DNA of 64,000 nt from contig NZ_JAKQZC010000001.1 in assembly GCF_023736115.1 (NCBI RefSeq), forward strand, positions 620,001 through 684,000, read 5' to 3'. The notes below the pieces were generated by a model, which saw only the letters and a list, made by a program, of their open reading frames with translations, searched no databases and was not told where the DNA came from. The translations under genes and the position numbers were made by a program. Source of the DNA: Salinicola avicenniae (GTDB lineage Bacteria > Pseudomonadota > Gammaproteobacteria > Pseudomonadales > Halomonadaceae). Below, one piece after another: positions 36,322-45,742 of the stretch (within the stretch, counting starts at the first letter, position 1; each line of letters opens with the position of its first letter).

Positions 36322-37264
36322 AGATGCTGACCAGCCCTTCCCACCAGCGGCGGATCGGTCGCCACCAGTCCGCTTCCGCTTCCAGCGCGTCGCGGTCGCT
36401 GTCGAGGTAGATAGTCGCGGTCAGTCCGGCGGAGAGCTTGGTTTCCGCCGGCACATCGTCCAGCGCGATGCGTACCGGAATACGCTGCGAGAGGCGTACC
36501 CAGTCGAACGAGGCGGAGACACTGGCCAGGCCGTTGCCCTGGCTCGCCAGGCTGTTGTCGCTGATACCGCGGGCGAAGCTATCGACATGGCCCCAGATCG
36601 GCTGGTCGCTGGAGAGCAGTTGAATCCTGACCGGCTCCCCGATGTCGATGCTGTCCAGTTTGGTCTCCTCGAAATAGCCGAGGGCGTAGAAGCTGTCGGC
36701 GTCGACCAGCGTCATGGCGTTGGTGCCGACATTGACGTACTGACCCGGGCGCAGCAGCAGGTTGGTGACATAGCCGTCGACCGGCGCGCGCACCGTGGCG
36801 CGCTCCAGGTCCAGTTCCGCCTGATTGACCTCGACCCGCGCCTGCTGCACGGCGGCCTGCGCGCCGGTCAGGGTGAAGCGGGCGTTGTCCTTGTCTTCCT
36901 GGGAGACGTAATTCTGCAGACGCTGACGCCGGCTGTTGGCGGCCTGCGCCTCGTCACGCTGCTGTTCCAGCTGGTTGAGATTCGCCTGCGCCTCGTCGAG
37001 CGCCAGCTGATAGCGCTGCTTGTCGATGGTGAACAGGACATCGCCCTGCTGCACGAGCTGGTTGTCGTGGACCTGCAGGTCCTCCACCAGCCCTGACACA
37101 TCGGTGCCGAGATTGACCACGTCGGCACGAATGCGGCCGTCTCGGGTCCACGGGTCGTGCATGTAGTGGTCCCAGATCTGGGCGACGGCAACAATCGCGG
37201 CTGCGACCAGGATCAGCGTCAGCAGCAAGCGAACCGTTTTGCGAAGTCCGGTTGGCCAGTTCAT
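36320..37264 (-). CDS. HlyD-family membrane fusion protein, AaeA-like efflux subunit
   Basis: A 314-residue periplasmic adaptor. One N-terminal membrane anchor (LLLTLILVAAAIVAVAQIW) is followed by a lipoyl-like half (AFVPTWVN-type region VVNLGTDVSGLVEDLQVHDNQ), an alpha-helical hairpin rich in Gln (LDEAQANLNQLEQQ), and VRAPVDGYVTNLLLRPGQYV. It links the FUSC transporter to an outer-membrane channel or works alone with it. It is the last gene of the FUSC-DUF1656-HlyD operon. Confidence 0.9.
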   Translation of the reverse strand: MNWPTGLRKTVRLLLTLILVAAAIVAVAQIWDHYMHDPWTRDGRIRADVVNLGTDVSGLVEDLQVHDNQLVQQGDVLFTIDKQRYQLALDEAQANLNQLEQQRDEAQAANSRRQRLQNYVSQEDKDNARFTLTGAQAAVQQARVEVNQAELDLERATVRAPVDGYVTNLLLRPGQYVNVGTNAMTLVDADSFYALGYFEETKLDSIDIGEPVRIQLLSSDQPIWGHVDSFARGISDNSLASQGNGLASVSASFDWVRLSQRIPVRIALDDVPAETKLSAGLTATIYLDSDRDALEAEADWWRPIRRWWEGLVSI

Positions 37265-37291
37265 CGGTTATTGTTCCTCATCCTGCCATTC

Positions 37292-37507
37292 TTATCCTGC
37301 TACCGGGAGAGCGCCGCCTACTTCGAGGACGCCCCACAGCAGCAGTGCGTAAAGCGCGATATCCAGCAACACTGGTTGCCAGAACCAGTGATAGAGCTTC
37401 AGGCGCACGAAAAGCCGGCGGAGCAGCAGATAGCCGGCCAGCGCCAGCAATACCGGTACGGCCAGGGGGGGCATCAGAAAGCCCAGAAACGACCATTCAG
37501 CCAGCAT
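37292..37507 (-). CDS. DUF1656 small membrane protein (AaeX-like)
   Basis: A 71-residue protein with two hydrophobic helices (GFLMPPLAVPVLLALAGYLLL and PVLLDIALYALLLWGVLEVG). DUF1656 proteins are regularly encoded between an AaeB-type FUSC transporter and an AaeA-type adaptor, as here. Its start overlaps the end of the FUSC gene by 11 bp. The role in efflux is not established. Confidence 0.88.
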   Translation of the reverse strand: MLAEWSFLGFLMPPLAVPVLLALAGYLLLRRLFVRLKLYHWFWQPVLLDIALYALLLWGVLEVGGALPVAG

Positions 37508-39578
37508 GTCCGGGTTCTCCTGCCGCCGGGGCGGACGTGGCCTGCGTCTCCTGCCCGCGAGTTTCGAGTTCGACGCCGGGGGCGTCGCGCATCAGATGTT
37601 TCAGCATGGCGAATTCGCCAATGGTGGCGATCGGCAGCCGCGCCTCGTGATAGAGCCGCTCGAGCCACGTCTGCGCCTCGTCCGCCAGGGTCTGCCACAT
37701 GGCGGGGTCGTGCTGCCGTCGGTCGGTCAATTGGCCGCCCACCTGCGCCAGCCACGCCTCGATATCGGCATGCAGAGGCCCGACGGCATCGCGCAGACGG
37801 CGGATTCGCCAGACGCAGAGTGCCATGGCATGCAGATCGACCGCTTCACGCAGCGCCTTGTCGCTGCCGCCGAGCGCGATCAAGCGGCCGAGACGGTCGT
37901 AGAGCCGACTCTCGAGGCGTGCACGGTTGGGTAGAGAACGCTCGCCCAGCAGTCGTCCCAGGCCGCGCCAGTAGGAGGACATCAAGGTATTGATGCGATC
38001 TTTCGGCGAGCGCTGACGCAGCAGCGAATAGGTGAACATCGAGGCAAGCGTGCCGATGATCGAGGCCAGGCCGCCGTTGACGTAGCTGGTCGGCGAAAAG
38101 GTGTAGGTCGAGTGCAGGTTGAGTAGAGTCATCATGGTGATCGCCCCGGCCATACCGACCAGTGACCAGCGTGGATAGGGCGTCATCAGCGTTCCGATGG
38201 CGATCGGAATGCCGATGGCAATGGCCAGCAGCGGGAAACCGTTGATCACCGGTAACACCAGGAACAGCAGGATGCCGCCGAGAATGACGGCCGCGATCGA
38301 CCCCCACAGGAACTGATAGACCACGGCTGCGGGGTCGGGTGCCTTGGCAAACAGCATGGTGAAGACGCCGAGCAGCATCATGGCCAGATAGCCGGAGTGC
38401 CAGCCGCTGTGAATCCAGAACTGGCCGAGCAGCTCGAAGGCGATGAATAGCCGAAATGCGTTGTAGCGGGCGACAAAATGCTCGTTGTGCGTGGTGCGCG
38501 AGCGGCGCGACCAGGGTAGCGTCTTGACCTTCGCCGAGGCGGGGTCTTCGAGCGCGTTACGCAGGCGTCGGCCGTGCTGCAGCAGGCCCAGTACCTCGCC
38601 CAGGCGCTGCCTTACTAGCTCGGCACGGGCGCGGGTACGCGGCTCGACCGTCTCCTCGTCCCAGTCGAGATCGTTCAGCACCAGCCGTCTGCTGGGCTTG
38701 CCATCCGGCGCCGCCTCGATCGCCTGCAGCAGGGGGATCGCCTGACGCTTCAGCGCGTCGAGCCAGCGCTCGCCGTCGTCGCACTCGCGCAGATAATCGA
38801 GCGCCGTCTCCAGTTCGCGTACCGCGGTCAGCAGCGCGAGACTGTCGCTGGCGAAGCGGTCCAGCGCCGGAATGAAGTGGCTGAGCCGGCGGGTTTCCAG
38901 CCGTGTCAGCCCGCGCAGTTTCTCGAACTGCTGGTAGCGCTGCAGCAGCATCTTGAGCTGCGTATCGCGCATCTCCCGGGAGCGAGGGGCATCGAGTGTC
39001 GCCAGTGTCTCGGTGGCGGCCTTGGAGAGGAATTCCGAGAGCGCGCCGGGCAACGCGCGGCTGCCGAAGCGCGGTGCGATCGCCACGTGCACCAGCAGGG
39101 CACAGCCGATACCCAGTGCCGTCTCACTGAAGCGTCCCTGAGCGACCGACCAGATATCCTCCACGCCGGTACCGATGGCGGTCAGCGACACCAGCGTCGA
39201 GGTATAGCCGCTGAGCATCATCACGTAGCCGATATGCTCGTCCTGCTCGAGCATCACCCAGTAGAGACAGAAAGCCAGCCAGGCGCCGGCGAACAGCAGG
39301 TAGAGCATCGGCTGCTGTCCGAACATGACGATCAGGACCAGGCCGACGATGGAGCCGAACAGCGTGCCGAACAGGCGCGCCATGCTGCGCCCGATAATGA
39401 TACCGATGGGCGGTGTACCGCCGGTGAACATGACCGGCTGCAGCGTCACGATCATGACCGCCATGATCGCCCACGCGGGTTGGTAGAGATCGAGACGCAT
39501 GGACAGAAACAGCGCCAGCCAGGCGGCCAGAACCGTTCGCAATGCCAGCAGCCAGTGATCGGCAGGAATTCGCAGCAT
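37497..39578 (-). CDS. FUSC family transporter, AaeB-like aromatic acid efflux pump
   Basis: A 693-residue membrane protein with two sets of about five to six helices separated by soluble domains: N-terminal MSMRLDLYQPAWAIMAVMIV and GGTPPIGIIIGRSMARLFG, and a second block starting FIAFELLGQFWIHSGWHSGY with GIPIAIGTLMTPYPRW. This is the FUSC/AaeB layout. Such pumps export aromatic carboxylic acids. ATG 39578 is preferred over TTG 39584. A CCCCACGA/TCGTGGGG hairpin (39593-39618) lies just upstream. Confidence 0.9.
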   Translation of the reverse strand: MLRIPADHWLLALRTVLAAWLALFLSMRLDLYQPAWAIMAVMIVTLQPVMFTGGTPPIGIIIGRSMARLFGTLFGSIVGLVLIVMFGQQPMLYLLFAGAWLAFCLYWVMLEQDEHIGYVMMLSGYTSTLVSLTAIGTGVEDIWSVAQGRFSETALGIGCALLVHVAIAPRFGSRALPGALSEFLSKAATETLATLDAPRSREMRDTQLKMLLQRYQQFEKLRGLTRLETRRLSHFIPALDRFASDSLALLTAVRELETALDYLRECDDGERWLDALKRQAIPLLQAIEAAPDGKPSRRLVLNDLDWDEETVEPRTRARAELVRQRLGEVLGLLQHGRRLRNALEDPASAKVKTLPWSRRSRTTHNEHFVARYNAFRLFIAFELLGQFWIHSGWHSGYLAMMLLGVFTMLFAKAPDPAAVVYQFLWGSIAAVILGGILLFLVLPVINGFPLLAIAIGIPIAIGTLMTPYPRWSLVGMAGAITMMTLLNLHSTYTFSPTSYVNGGLASIIGTLASMFTYSLLRQRSPKDRINTLMSSYWRGLGRLLGERSLPNRARLESRLYDRLGRLIALGGSDKALREAVDLHAMALCVWRIRRLRDAVGPLHADIEAWLAQVGGQLTDRRQHDPAMWQTLADEAQTWLERLYHEARLPIATIGEFAMLKHLMRDAPGVELETRGQETQATSAPAAGEPGHAG

Positions 39579-39592
39579 AGACAACCAGAAAA

Positions 39593-39618
39593 CCCCACGA
39601 ATGGGCTCACTCGTGGGG
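39593..39618. repeat. 8-bp inverted repeat in the leader of the efflux operon
   Basis: CCCCACGA (39593-39600) and TCGTGGGG (39611-39618) are separated by 10 bases and lie 15 bp before the FUSC start. It could be a regulator site or a 5' leader hairpin. Confidence 0.5.
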
Positions 39619-39748
39619 ACGAGAAAGAAACGGGGTGAAAGTTAGGCTGCGAATGATCTCACCGGTTGCGGCGTTTGTCTACCGTGGCATGCAAGATCCT
39701 GTGGAAAAGCGAGCGAAAGCTGCTGCAGGTGGCAGTGGGGACAGGCAT

Positions 39749-39773
39749 AAAAAAGGCCACCGCAAGGGTGGCC
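39749..39773 (-). terminator. Intrinsic terminator of the OmpW gene
   Basis: Read leftward, GGCCACC-CTTGC-GGTGGCC is a 7-bp stem followed by TTTTTT, 30 bp after the OmpW stop. This is a textbook factor-independent terminator. Confidence 0.88.
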
Positions 39774-39802
39774 AACCATCGTGCCCGATAGGGTTTTTCG
39801 GC

Positions 39803-40435
39803 TCAGAAGCGGAAGCCGATGCCGCCCATGATGACCCAGGGGTCGATATGGACGGTGGTGTCGTAGTCCTGACCACCGACGGTCGCTGTGGCGTCGGAGT
39901 CGATGTCGAGATACCAGGCCGCGGCATTGAGCGACCAGTGGTCATCGATCAACAGGTCGACGCCGAGCTGGCCGGCGGCGCCCCAGGAGTCGTCGAGGTC
40001 GAGGCTGCCGACATCCAGGTCTTCGTCGGAAAAGTGGGTGTAGTTCACGCCGGCACCGATATAGGGCTGGACGCGGGCCTGAGTACCACCCAGCGGGTAA
40101 TACTGCAGGGTCAGGGTCGGCGGCAGGTGCTTGGTGGAAGCCAGCTTGTCGCCATTCAGGTTGATGTCGTGCTCGAACGGCTCGGCGGCCAGCAGTTCCA
40201 CGCCCCATTTGTCGAGGAAGCGGTAGCCGAAGGTAAACGCGAAGCCGGTCTTGTCCTCGACATCGACATCCATATCCAGGCCGTCGAAGTGGCCGTTGTC
40301 GTCCTGCGGGGAAACCTTGGCGATACCGAAGTGGGTGAACCAGTCACCGGCGCCGTAGGCGAAAGCGTTGGCTGCGCTGAGAGAGGTCATGACCGCCAGT
40401 CCGGCGATGCTGACTCGGCGTAGGATCGTATTCAT
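39803..40435 (-). CDS. ompW: OmpW family outer-membrane protein
   Basis: A 210-residue protein with a signal peptide (LAVMTSLSAANAFA) and an eight-stranded barrel pattern. OmpW marks are GDWFTHFGIAKVSPQDDN, FTFGYRFLDKWGVELLAAEPFEHDI, TLTLQYYPLGG and a terminal Phe (GGIGFRF) for barrel assembly. It forms a small hydrophobic channel in the outer membrane. The long upstream region has a TGTGGTTATT inverted repeat that may regulate it. Confidence 0.93.
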   Translation of the reverse strand: MNTILRRVSIAGLAVMTSLSAANAFAYGAGDWFTHFGIAKVSPQDDNGHFDGLDMDVDVEDKTGFAFTFGYRFLDKWGVELLAAEPFEHDINLNGDKLASTKHLPPTLTLQYYPLGGTQARVQPYIGAGVNYTHFSDEDLDVGSLDLDDSWGAAGQLGVDLLIDDHWSLNAAAWYLDIDSDATATVGGQDYDTTVHIDPWVIMGGIGFRF

Positions 40436-40536
40436 GGATGGCGTTCCCTTATGAAGCCCTGAATGAAGCCCTGAGTCTGTAATCCCACGGCGGACCCGGC
40501 ATCGGTCCGCTACCGTGTGGACCCAGCTTACGCCTC

Positions 40537-40563
40537 AATAACCACAAGGTCTGTGTGGTTATT
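40537..40563. promoter_or_regulatory. 10-bp inverted repeat upstream of ompW
   Basis: AATAACCACA (40537-40546) and TGTGGTTATT (40554-40563) are perfect complements with a 7-base centre, about 100 bp before the OmpW start and 115 bp after the stop of the upstream gene. It may be an operator for ompW or an A/T-rich terminator for the glycosylase gene. A direct repeat ATGAAGCCCTGA lies twice at about 40451-40474. Confidence 0.5.
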
Positions 40564-40676
40564 TGTCGCAAAAGTATTCTTAAGGATTCGAAAGCTTAGG
40601 GGGCGGCAGGAAAAGCTTTAGGGCGTCGACAGGATCCGTCATCGTGCGCTGCGTTCGACAAGGTAAGCGGGGGCCG

Positions 40677-41942
40677 TCACGTCAAGGCGAGACGACGCTG
40701 CGAATCCACCGGCCAATGGCTGGTCAGGCGCCGAGCCAGGTCGCGCTCGCAGGCAAGATGCAGCTGCGCAAGCCCCAGCCAGCGAGCCAGCGATTCGAGT
40801 CGGTCGGCGAGCGTCTCGAGAGCGTCGGCGTCGAAATCGACGCCCGGCTCGGGGTGAAGCGCCAGTATCGCCAGCTCACGCGTCTCGCGCCGGGTGCGCA
40901 GATCGACACGGGCGATCAGGCGGCCCCGGTGCAGGAAGGGCATCACATAGTAGCCGAAGACCCGTCGATGGGGCGGTACGTAGAACTCCAGCCGATAGTG
41001 AAAGCCGAACAGCCGCTCGGTGCGTTCGCGATACCAGATCAGTGAGTCGAAGGGCGATAGCAGGGCGCTCGCGTCCAGTCGTCGAGGAATCACCGGATCG
41101 CCGACGAGATACGCCGTCTGCCGCCAGCCGGCGACCGATACCGGCGTCAGCGATGCCTCTTCAAGCAGGGTCGCCAGCGCCTCGCGTGTCGCCTTGGGTG
41201 TCAGACGGTAGTAGTCGCGCAGATCCTTTTCGGTGGCGACGCCGAGTGCCTCGGCGGCCTGATAGAGCAGCTGGCGGTGCGCCTCGAGGGGCGTCGGTAC
41301 CGGTTGCTGCAGAACGCTGGCTGGCAGGACACGCTCGGGCAGATCGTAAAGTCGTTCGAAGCCGCGCCGGGCCGCGACGGTGACCTTGCCCGCCGCGAAG
41401 AGCCACTCCAATGCGTGTTTCTCGTCGCTCCAGTCCCACCACTGACCGGCTGGTGTATCGCGCGTATTGAGCGCCCCGGCGCTGACGGGGCCGTGTGATT
41501 GGACGTTGGCCAGCACGCGTTCGATGACATCCTGTCGTTCACGACCGAAGCGTGCCAGCCCCTTGTAGATGCCGATGCCGCGGCGGGCTTGCTGCATGCG
41601 CCAGACGAGCGCGGGATAGCGCGACAGCGGCAGGAGCGAGGCTTCATGGCCCCAGTATTCGAACAACTGGCGATGGCGATTCCGCCCCCAGGCCGCCTCA
41701 TCGAGCAGGGCGGTCGGGTAGTCGCCGAGACGCGCGAAGAGCGGTAGGTAGTGGGAGCGAACCACGGCGTTGACCGAATCGATCTGCAGCACGCCGAGCT
41801 GGTTCAGCAGGCGTTTGAGATGACCGCGGTTGGGGCGCTGGGGCAAGGTCGCCGTGAAGCCCTGTGCCTTGAGCGCGAGATGTCTTGCCTGGGCGGGTGT
41901 CAGCTCGCGCTGGGCGCGAGCAAGCGAGTCGCGTGAAAACAT
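40677..41942 (-). CDS. YcaQ-type winged-helix DNA glycosylase family protein
   Basis: A 421-residue protein of the HTH_42 family. The conserved start (ARHLALKAQGF), the catalytic-type LQIDSVNAVVRSHYLPLFARLG containing the Q-x-D motif, and YWGHEASLLPLSRYP are all present, with GYYVMPFLHRGRLIARVDL near the C-terminus. E. coli YcaQ unhooks DNA interstrand crosslinks. It stands alone on this strand. Confidence 0.9.
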   Translation of the reverse strand: MFSRDSLARAQRELTPAQARHLALKAQGFTATLPQRPNRGHLKRLLNQLGVLQIDSVNAVVRSHYLPLFARLGDYPTALLDEAAWGRNRHRQLFEYWGHEASLLPLSRYPALVWRMQQARRGIGIYKGLARFGRERQDVIERVLANVQSHGPVSAGALNTRDTPAGQWWDWSDEKHALEWLFAAGKVTVAARRGFERLYDLPERVLPASVLQQPVPTPLEAHRQLLYQAAEALGVATEKDLRDYYRLTPKATREALATLLEEASLTPVSVAGWRQTAYLVGDPVIPRRLDASALLSPFDSLIWYRERTERLFGFHYRLEFYVPPHRRVFGYYVMPFLHRGRLIARVDLRTRRETRELAILALHPEPGVDFDADALETLADRLESLARWLGLAQLHLACERDLARRLTSHWPVDSQRRLALT

Positions 41943-42150
41943 GGCAGCGGAATGAGTGGATTCGAGTGCCGGTCAGTGTCGTTCAGCCTGCATGAGATGA
42001 CCAGCGGCGGACACGCCAAACGCGAACGGGAGGGGGAGCGAAAACGCCAGGGCCGACGATTGGCTTGCGATGCCGACGAACGCCACCATTGCTAACATGG
42101 CGATTCCAACGCGGGCGGCGAGTTCGCGTGTGCTGCGTAGGAAGGATGCC

Positions 42151-42972
42151 GTGCCTCATCTGTTTACCAATCGTGCCAAACTTTCCAACCTGACGCGTCG
42201 CCCCCAGAACTGGCGCGACGACTTTCGCTGGGAAACCGCCAACGCGGTGCTCTACAAGGCCGGCGGCCTGCTGTTTATCATCGGCAGCGTCTTCTTCTTT
42301 CCCCACTTCGAGGCATATCAGGATGTCGGCGCCTGGATTTTTCTGGTCGGATCGCTGCTTTACCTGGTGGTGACCGGACACGATATTCTGGAGGTGCGCA
42401 AGTTCTGGCGGTTACGCGCGCATCATGGGCTCGACCGAAGACTCGAGCTGATCGCGGCCGTTAGCTATCTCGCGGGTACGGTGTTGTTTACCGTGGGCAG
42501 TCTCTTCTTTCTCGACTGGTGGGGCTGGATCGTTGCCGGTGGCTGGTGTTTCGTGATCGGCTCTCTGCTGTTCGTGCTCGGGGCTAGCGTCAACGTGCTG
42601 CAGATCATTCAAGCACCATCGCTGCTTTCCATGCAGCTGACCAATCTCACGGCGGTCACGTTCGTCGTGGGCTCGGTGCTGTTCGCCATCGCCTCCATTC
42701 CCTACCTGTGGCATTTCGATGCCGCGACAAGGCCGGAACGGCTGTTCACGTTTCTTGCCTGGCAGTATCTGACCGGCAGTCTGCTTTTCTTTCTGGGCGG
42801 CGTGTTCAACTACTACCGCGCCTATCTGCTCATGTGTCGCCGGCGTGACGGCGAGAGCCGCCACGCCGGCGACGATGCCTTGCTGATGGCCTATCTGCGA
42901 GGCGAGATCAGCGCCGCCGAGTTTCGCGCGGCCTGGCGCAGCGAGGGGCTGCCCGCCAGCGGCATGCCCTGA
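42151..42972 (+). CDS. YrhK-like domain membrane protein
   Basis: The product of about 273 residues has six hydrophobic helices in three similar pairs: GGLLFIIGSVFFFPHFEAYQ, AGTVLFTVGSLFFLDWWGWI and VVGSVLFAIASIPYLW, each with a G-S-hydrophobic-F pattern. This repeated unit is typical of YrhK-like proteins, whose function is unknown. The start is uncertain: GTG 42151 has AGGAAGGA just upstream, while ATG 42097 and ATG 42070 are also in frame. Confidence 0.8.
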   Translation: MPHLFTNRAKLSNLTRRPQNWRDDFRWETANAVLYKAGGLLFIIGSVFFFPHFEAYQDVGAWIFLVGSLLYLVVTGHDILEVRKFWRLRAHHGLDRRLELIAAVSYLAGTVLFTVGSLFFLDWWGWIVAGGWCFVIGSLLFVLGASVNVLQIIQAPSLLSMQLTNLTAVTFVVGSVLFAIASIPYLWHFDAATRPERLFTFLAWQYLTGSLLFFLGGVFNYYRAYLLMCRRRDGESRHAGDDALLMAYLRGEISAAEFRAAWRSEGLPASGMP

Positions 42973-43000
42973 CGGGTTCGAGATCGGCTCCTATCGTTCA

Positions 43001-44044
43001 TCACTCTTTCTCGGCCAGTGCCTCAACGAGCGTGTCGACGTTGTGGCGGAACATGCCGAGATAGGTGCTGCCTTCGCCTTCCGGCGTCAGGGCGTCGGCA
43101 TAGAGCTCGCCGCCGATGGCCACGTCGGTCTCTTCGTGAAGCTGGTTGATCAGCGCCGGGTTGGTCATGTTCTCGATGAACAGCGCCCGAGCATGGCTCT
43201 CTTCGATCTGCTGGATCAGTGCGCCCATGTCGCTCGCGCTCGGCTCGGATAGCGTATTGATGCCAACCGGTGACAGCATCTTCAGCCCGTAGGCATCGGC
43301 GAGATAGCCGAAGGCGTCGTGGCTGGTGATGATCAGACGGTCCGACTCGGGGATCTGGCCGAGCCGTTCCTGCGCGCTGGCGTCCAGCGCCTGCATCTCC
43401 TCGAGGTACTGCTCGGCGTTGGTGCGGTAGTCTTCGGCGTTGTCCGGATCGAGTTCGACCAGCGCGTCGCGGATGTTGCGCACGTACTGCTCGGCGTTCT
43501 CGAGGTCCTGCCAGGCGTGCGGATCGACACCGCCATGATGGTGGTGATGGCCTTCCGCTTCGGCATGGTCATGCCCGTGGTCGTCATGATGCTCGCCGTG
43601 GTCGTCATGATGCTCGTCGTGATCGTCATGATGTTCGTCGTGGGCGTCATGATCACCCGCGTGATCGGCGTGCTCGTCCTCATGACCCGAAAACGCGCGG
43701 GTCTCGATGCCGTCGCTGGCCACGACCACGTCTCCCTCATATCCACTCGCGTCGATCAGGCGGTCGATCCAGCCCTCGAGCTGCAGGCCGTTGACCACTA
43801 CCAGATCCGCGTCCGCCAGCGACTGGGCATCGGCCGGGCTCGGTGAAAAGGCATGGGCGTCGCCGTTGGGGCCGACCAGCGAATCGACGCGCACGTGCTC
43901 GCCGCCCACCGTTTCGACCATGTCGTCGAGAATGCTGAAGCTGGTGACGATCTGCAGCGGCGCCTGCGCCTGGGCGCTACCGGCGAGTAGGGCGGAAGCA
44001 CCGAGGGCGCCGGTCAGCAGTGCGCGAAACGGGACGTGCGACAT
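43001..44044 (-). CDS. znuA: Zinc ABC transporter substrate-binding protein
   Basis: A 347-residue periplasmic protein with a signal peptide ending SAQA. Metal-site parts are NGDAHAFSPSPADAQSLADADLV, GGVDPHAWQDLENAEQYV and TSHDAFGYLADAYGLKML. A long acidic loop (about residues 120-168) is packed with His, Asp and Glu in repeats such as HDEHHDDH, typical of ZnuA zinc-gathering loops. ATG 44044 has AAGGA eight bases upstream. It is the third gene of znuCBA, 84 bp after znuB. Confidence 0.94.
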   Translation of the reverse strand: MSHVPFRALLTGALGASALLAGSAQAQAPLQIVTSFSILDDMVETVGGEHVRVDSLVGPNGDAHAFSPSPADAQSLADADLVVVNGLQLEGWIDRLIDASGYEGDVVVASDGIETRAFSGHEDEHADHAGDHDAHDEHHDDHDEHHDDHGEHHDDHGHDHAEAEGHHHHHGGVDPHAWQDLENAEQYVRNIRDALVELDPDNAEDYRTNAEQYLEEMQALDASAQERLGQIPESDRLIITSHDAFGYLADAYGLKMLSPVGINTLSEPSASDMGALIQQIEESHARALFIENMTNPALINQLHEETDVAIGGELYADALTPEGEGSTYLGMFRHNVDTLVEALAEKE

Positions 44045-44128
44045 TCTGGGATTCCTTCTTCGGATCAACGAACGAGGGGGCAGGCGCCGGAAACGGTCAA
44101 CCGGGGTGCGGCGCCTTGGAAAAGCCGA

Positions 44129-45013
44129 TTAGCCGTGGGCGTCCGGCGGCAGCATCGGCTGGACTCGGCGGCGCCAACGCGCGAATACGCTGTGGTAGCG
44201 CCCGAACAGGGCGGAAAGCAGATAGATGCCACCCGCCAGTAGAATGATGCAGGGCCCGGAGGGCAGGCCGGCATGATAGGAAAGCAGCAGGCCGCCGACG
44301 CTTGATAGCATGCCGATCGCGATCGCCAGCCCCATCAGCCCCTCGAGCCGCTTCGACCAGAAGCGCGCCGCGGTGGCCGGGAGCATCATCAGACCCACCG
44401 CCATCAGCGTCCCCAGCGTCTGGAAACCGGCGGTGAGGTTGAGCACCATCAGCCCCAGGAACAGGCCGTGAACCGCGCCGCCGCGCACGCCCTGGCCGCG
44501 CAGGAAGAGCGGGTCCAGGCACTCCACCACCAGGATGCGGAAGATCGCCGCCAGGATGAGCAGCGTGGCGCTGGAGACGCCGACGATCAGCCAGAGGGCC
44601 GTGCTGTCCACGGCCAGAATCGAGCCGAACAACACATGGGTCAGGTCGACACTGCTGCCGCGTAGCGAGATCAGCATGACCCCGGCGGCCAGCGAGATCA
44701 GATAGAAGCTGGCGATCGCCGAGTCTTCACGATGTCCGGTCAGGCGCGACACGCCGCCGGCCAGCCCCGCAACCAGCAGCCCGGCTATCAAACCGCCGGC
44801 ACTCATTGCCGGCAGCGAGAAGCCCGCCAGCAGAAAGCCGACCGCGACGCCCGGCAGTACTGCGTGCGCCATGGCATCGCCGACCAGGCTCATGCCGCGC
44901 AGGGTGAGAAAGACGCCGAGCGGCGGCGCCACCAGCGATAGCGCCAGCCCGGCCACCAGGGCGCGGCGCATGAACCCGAAATCGACAAGGGGGGAGATCA
45001 GCCAATCGATCAT
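44129..45013 (-). CDS. znuB: Zinc ABC transporter permease
   Basis: A 294-residue ABC-3 family permease with about eight helices: ALVAGLALSLVAPPLGVFLTLRGMSLVGDAMAHAVLPGVAVG at the N-terminus and MAVGLMMLPATAARFW in the middle. It forms the zinc channel with ZnuC. Its start ATG 45013 overlaps the znuC stop by 4 bp. The last 15 residues are Arg-rich. Confidence 0.93.
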   Translation of the reverse strand: MIDWLISPLVDFGFMRRALVAGLALSLVAPPLGVFLTLRGMSLVGDAMAHAVLPGVAVGFLLAGFSLPAMSAGGLIAGLLVAGLAGGVSRLTGHREDSAIASFYLISLAAGVMLISLRGSSVDLTHVLFGSILAVDSTALWLIVGVSSATLLILAAIFRILVVECLDPLFLRGQGVRGGAVHGLFLGLMVLNLTAGFQTLGTLMAVGLMMLPATAARFWSKRLEGLMGLAIAIGMLSSVGGLLLSYHAGLPSGPCIILLAGGIYLLSALFGRYHSVFARWRRRVQPMLPPDAHG

Positions 45014-45738
45014 GACGCCTGCTCCCCGGTCATCGACGCAGGTGCCGTGGAGAAGAGCGCGCCGGCCGTCGGCGAGGCCGTGCCCAGCGCCGCCGGCGTG
45101 GTCCAGGTGCCATGGCCGCGATCCAGCAGCAGGACTCGATCCGCCAGCCGCATGAGCTGCTCGTGATCGTGCAGCACGATAATGATCGATACGCCCTCGC
45201 GGGCCATGTCGCGCAGGACGTCGATCAGAATATCGACGGTCGCGGCATCGACGTTGGCGAAGGGCTCGTCCAGCAACAGCAGCTGTGCCTCCTGCATCAG
45301 GGTCCGCCCGAGCAGCGCACGTTGGCGCTGCCCGCCGGAAAGCTCACCCAGCGGGCGGTGCTCGAACGCCTGCAGGCCGAGGCGGTGCATGATCGCCTGG
45401 CCACGGCGATACTCCGTTCCGCCGTAGCGGCGAAAGCTGCCGTGCGTCGGCCAGCAGCCGGACATCACCAGCTCCTCGACGCTCATCGGGAAGCTCAGAT
45501 CCAGCGCCAGCTGCTGCGGCAGCCAGGCGCGACGGGCGTTGGGCACTGCGCAGTGCACGCGGCCACGGATCGGCTTCAGCACGCCCATGATGCCCTGCAC
45601 CAGTGTGCTCTTGCCGGCGCCGTTGGGCCCGACCAGGGCGGTGATGCTGCCGGAGGTGAATTCACCATCGACGTTTTCCAGCACCAGGCGATCGCCCTGG
45701 GCCAGGCTCAGGGATTCGAGGGTCAACACAGGTTTCAT
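45010..45738 (-). CDS. znuC: Zinc ABC transporter ATP-binding protein
   Basis: A 242-residue ATPase. Walker A GPNGAGKST is near residue 40, the signature is [15 protein letters not shown] and Walker B is LLLLDEPFANVD. It energises zinc uptake. ATG 45738 was chosen because the segment before it in the same frame has no coding character and a small ORF stops four bases upstream. It is the first gene of a Zur-box-preceded operon. Confidence 0.94.
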   Translation of the reverse strand: MKPVLTLESLSLAQGDRLVLENVDGEFTSGSITALVGPNGAGKSTLVQGIMGVLKPIRGRVHCAVPNARRAWLPQQLALDLSFPMSVEELVMSGCWPTHGSFRRYGGTEYRRGQAIMHRLGLQAFEHRPLGELSGGQRQRALLGRTLMQEAQLLLLDEPFANVDAATVDILIDVLRDMAREGVSIIIVLHDHEQLMRLADRVLLLDRGHGTWTTPAALGTASPTAGALFSTAPASMTGEQAS

Positions 45739-45742
45739 GTTC

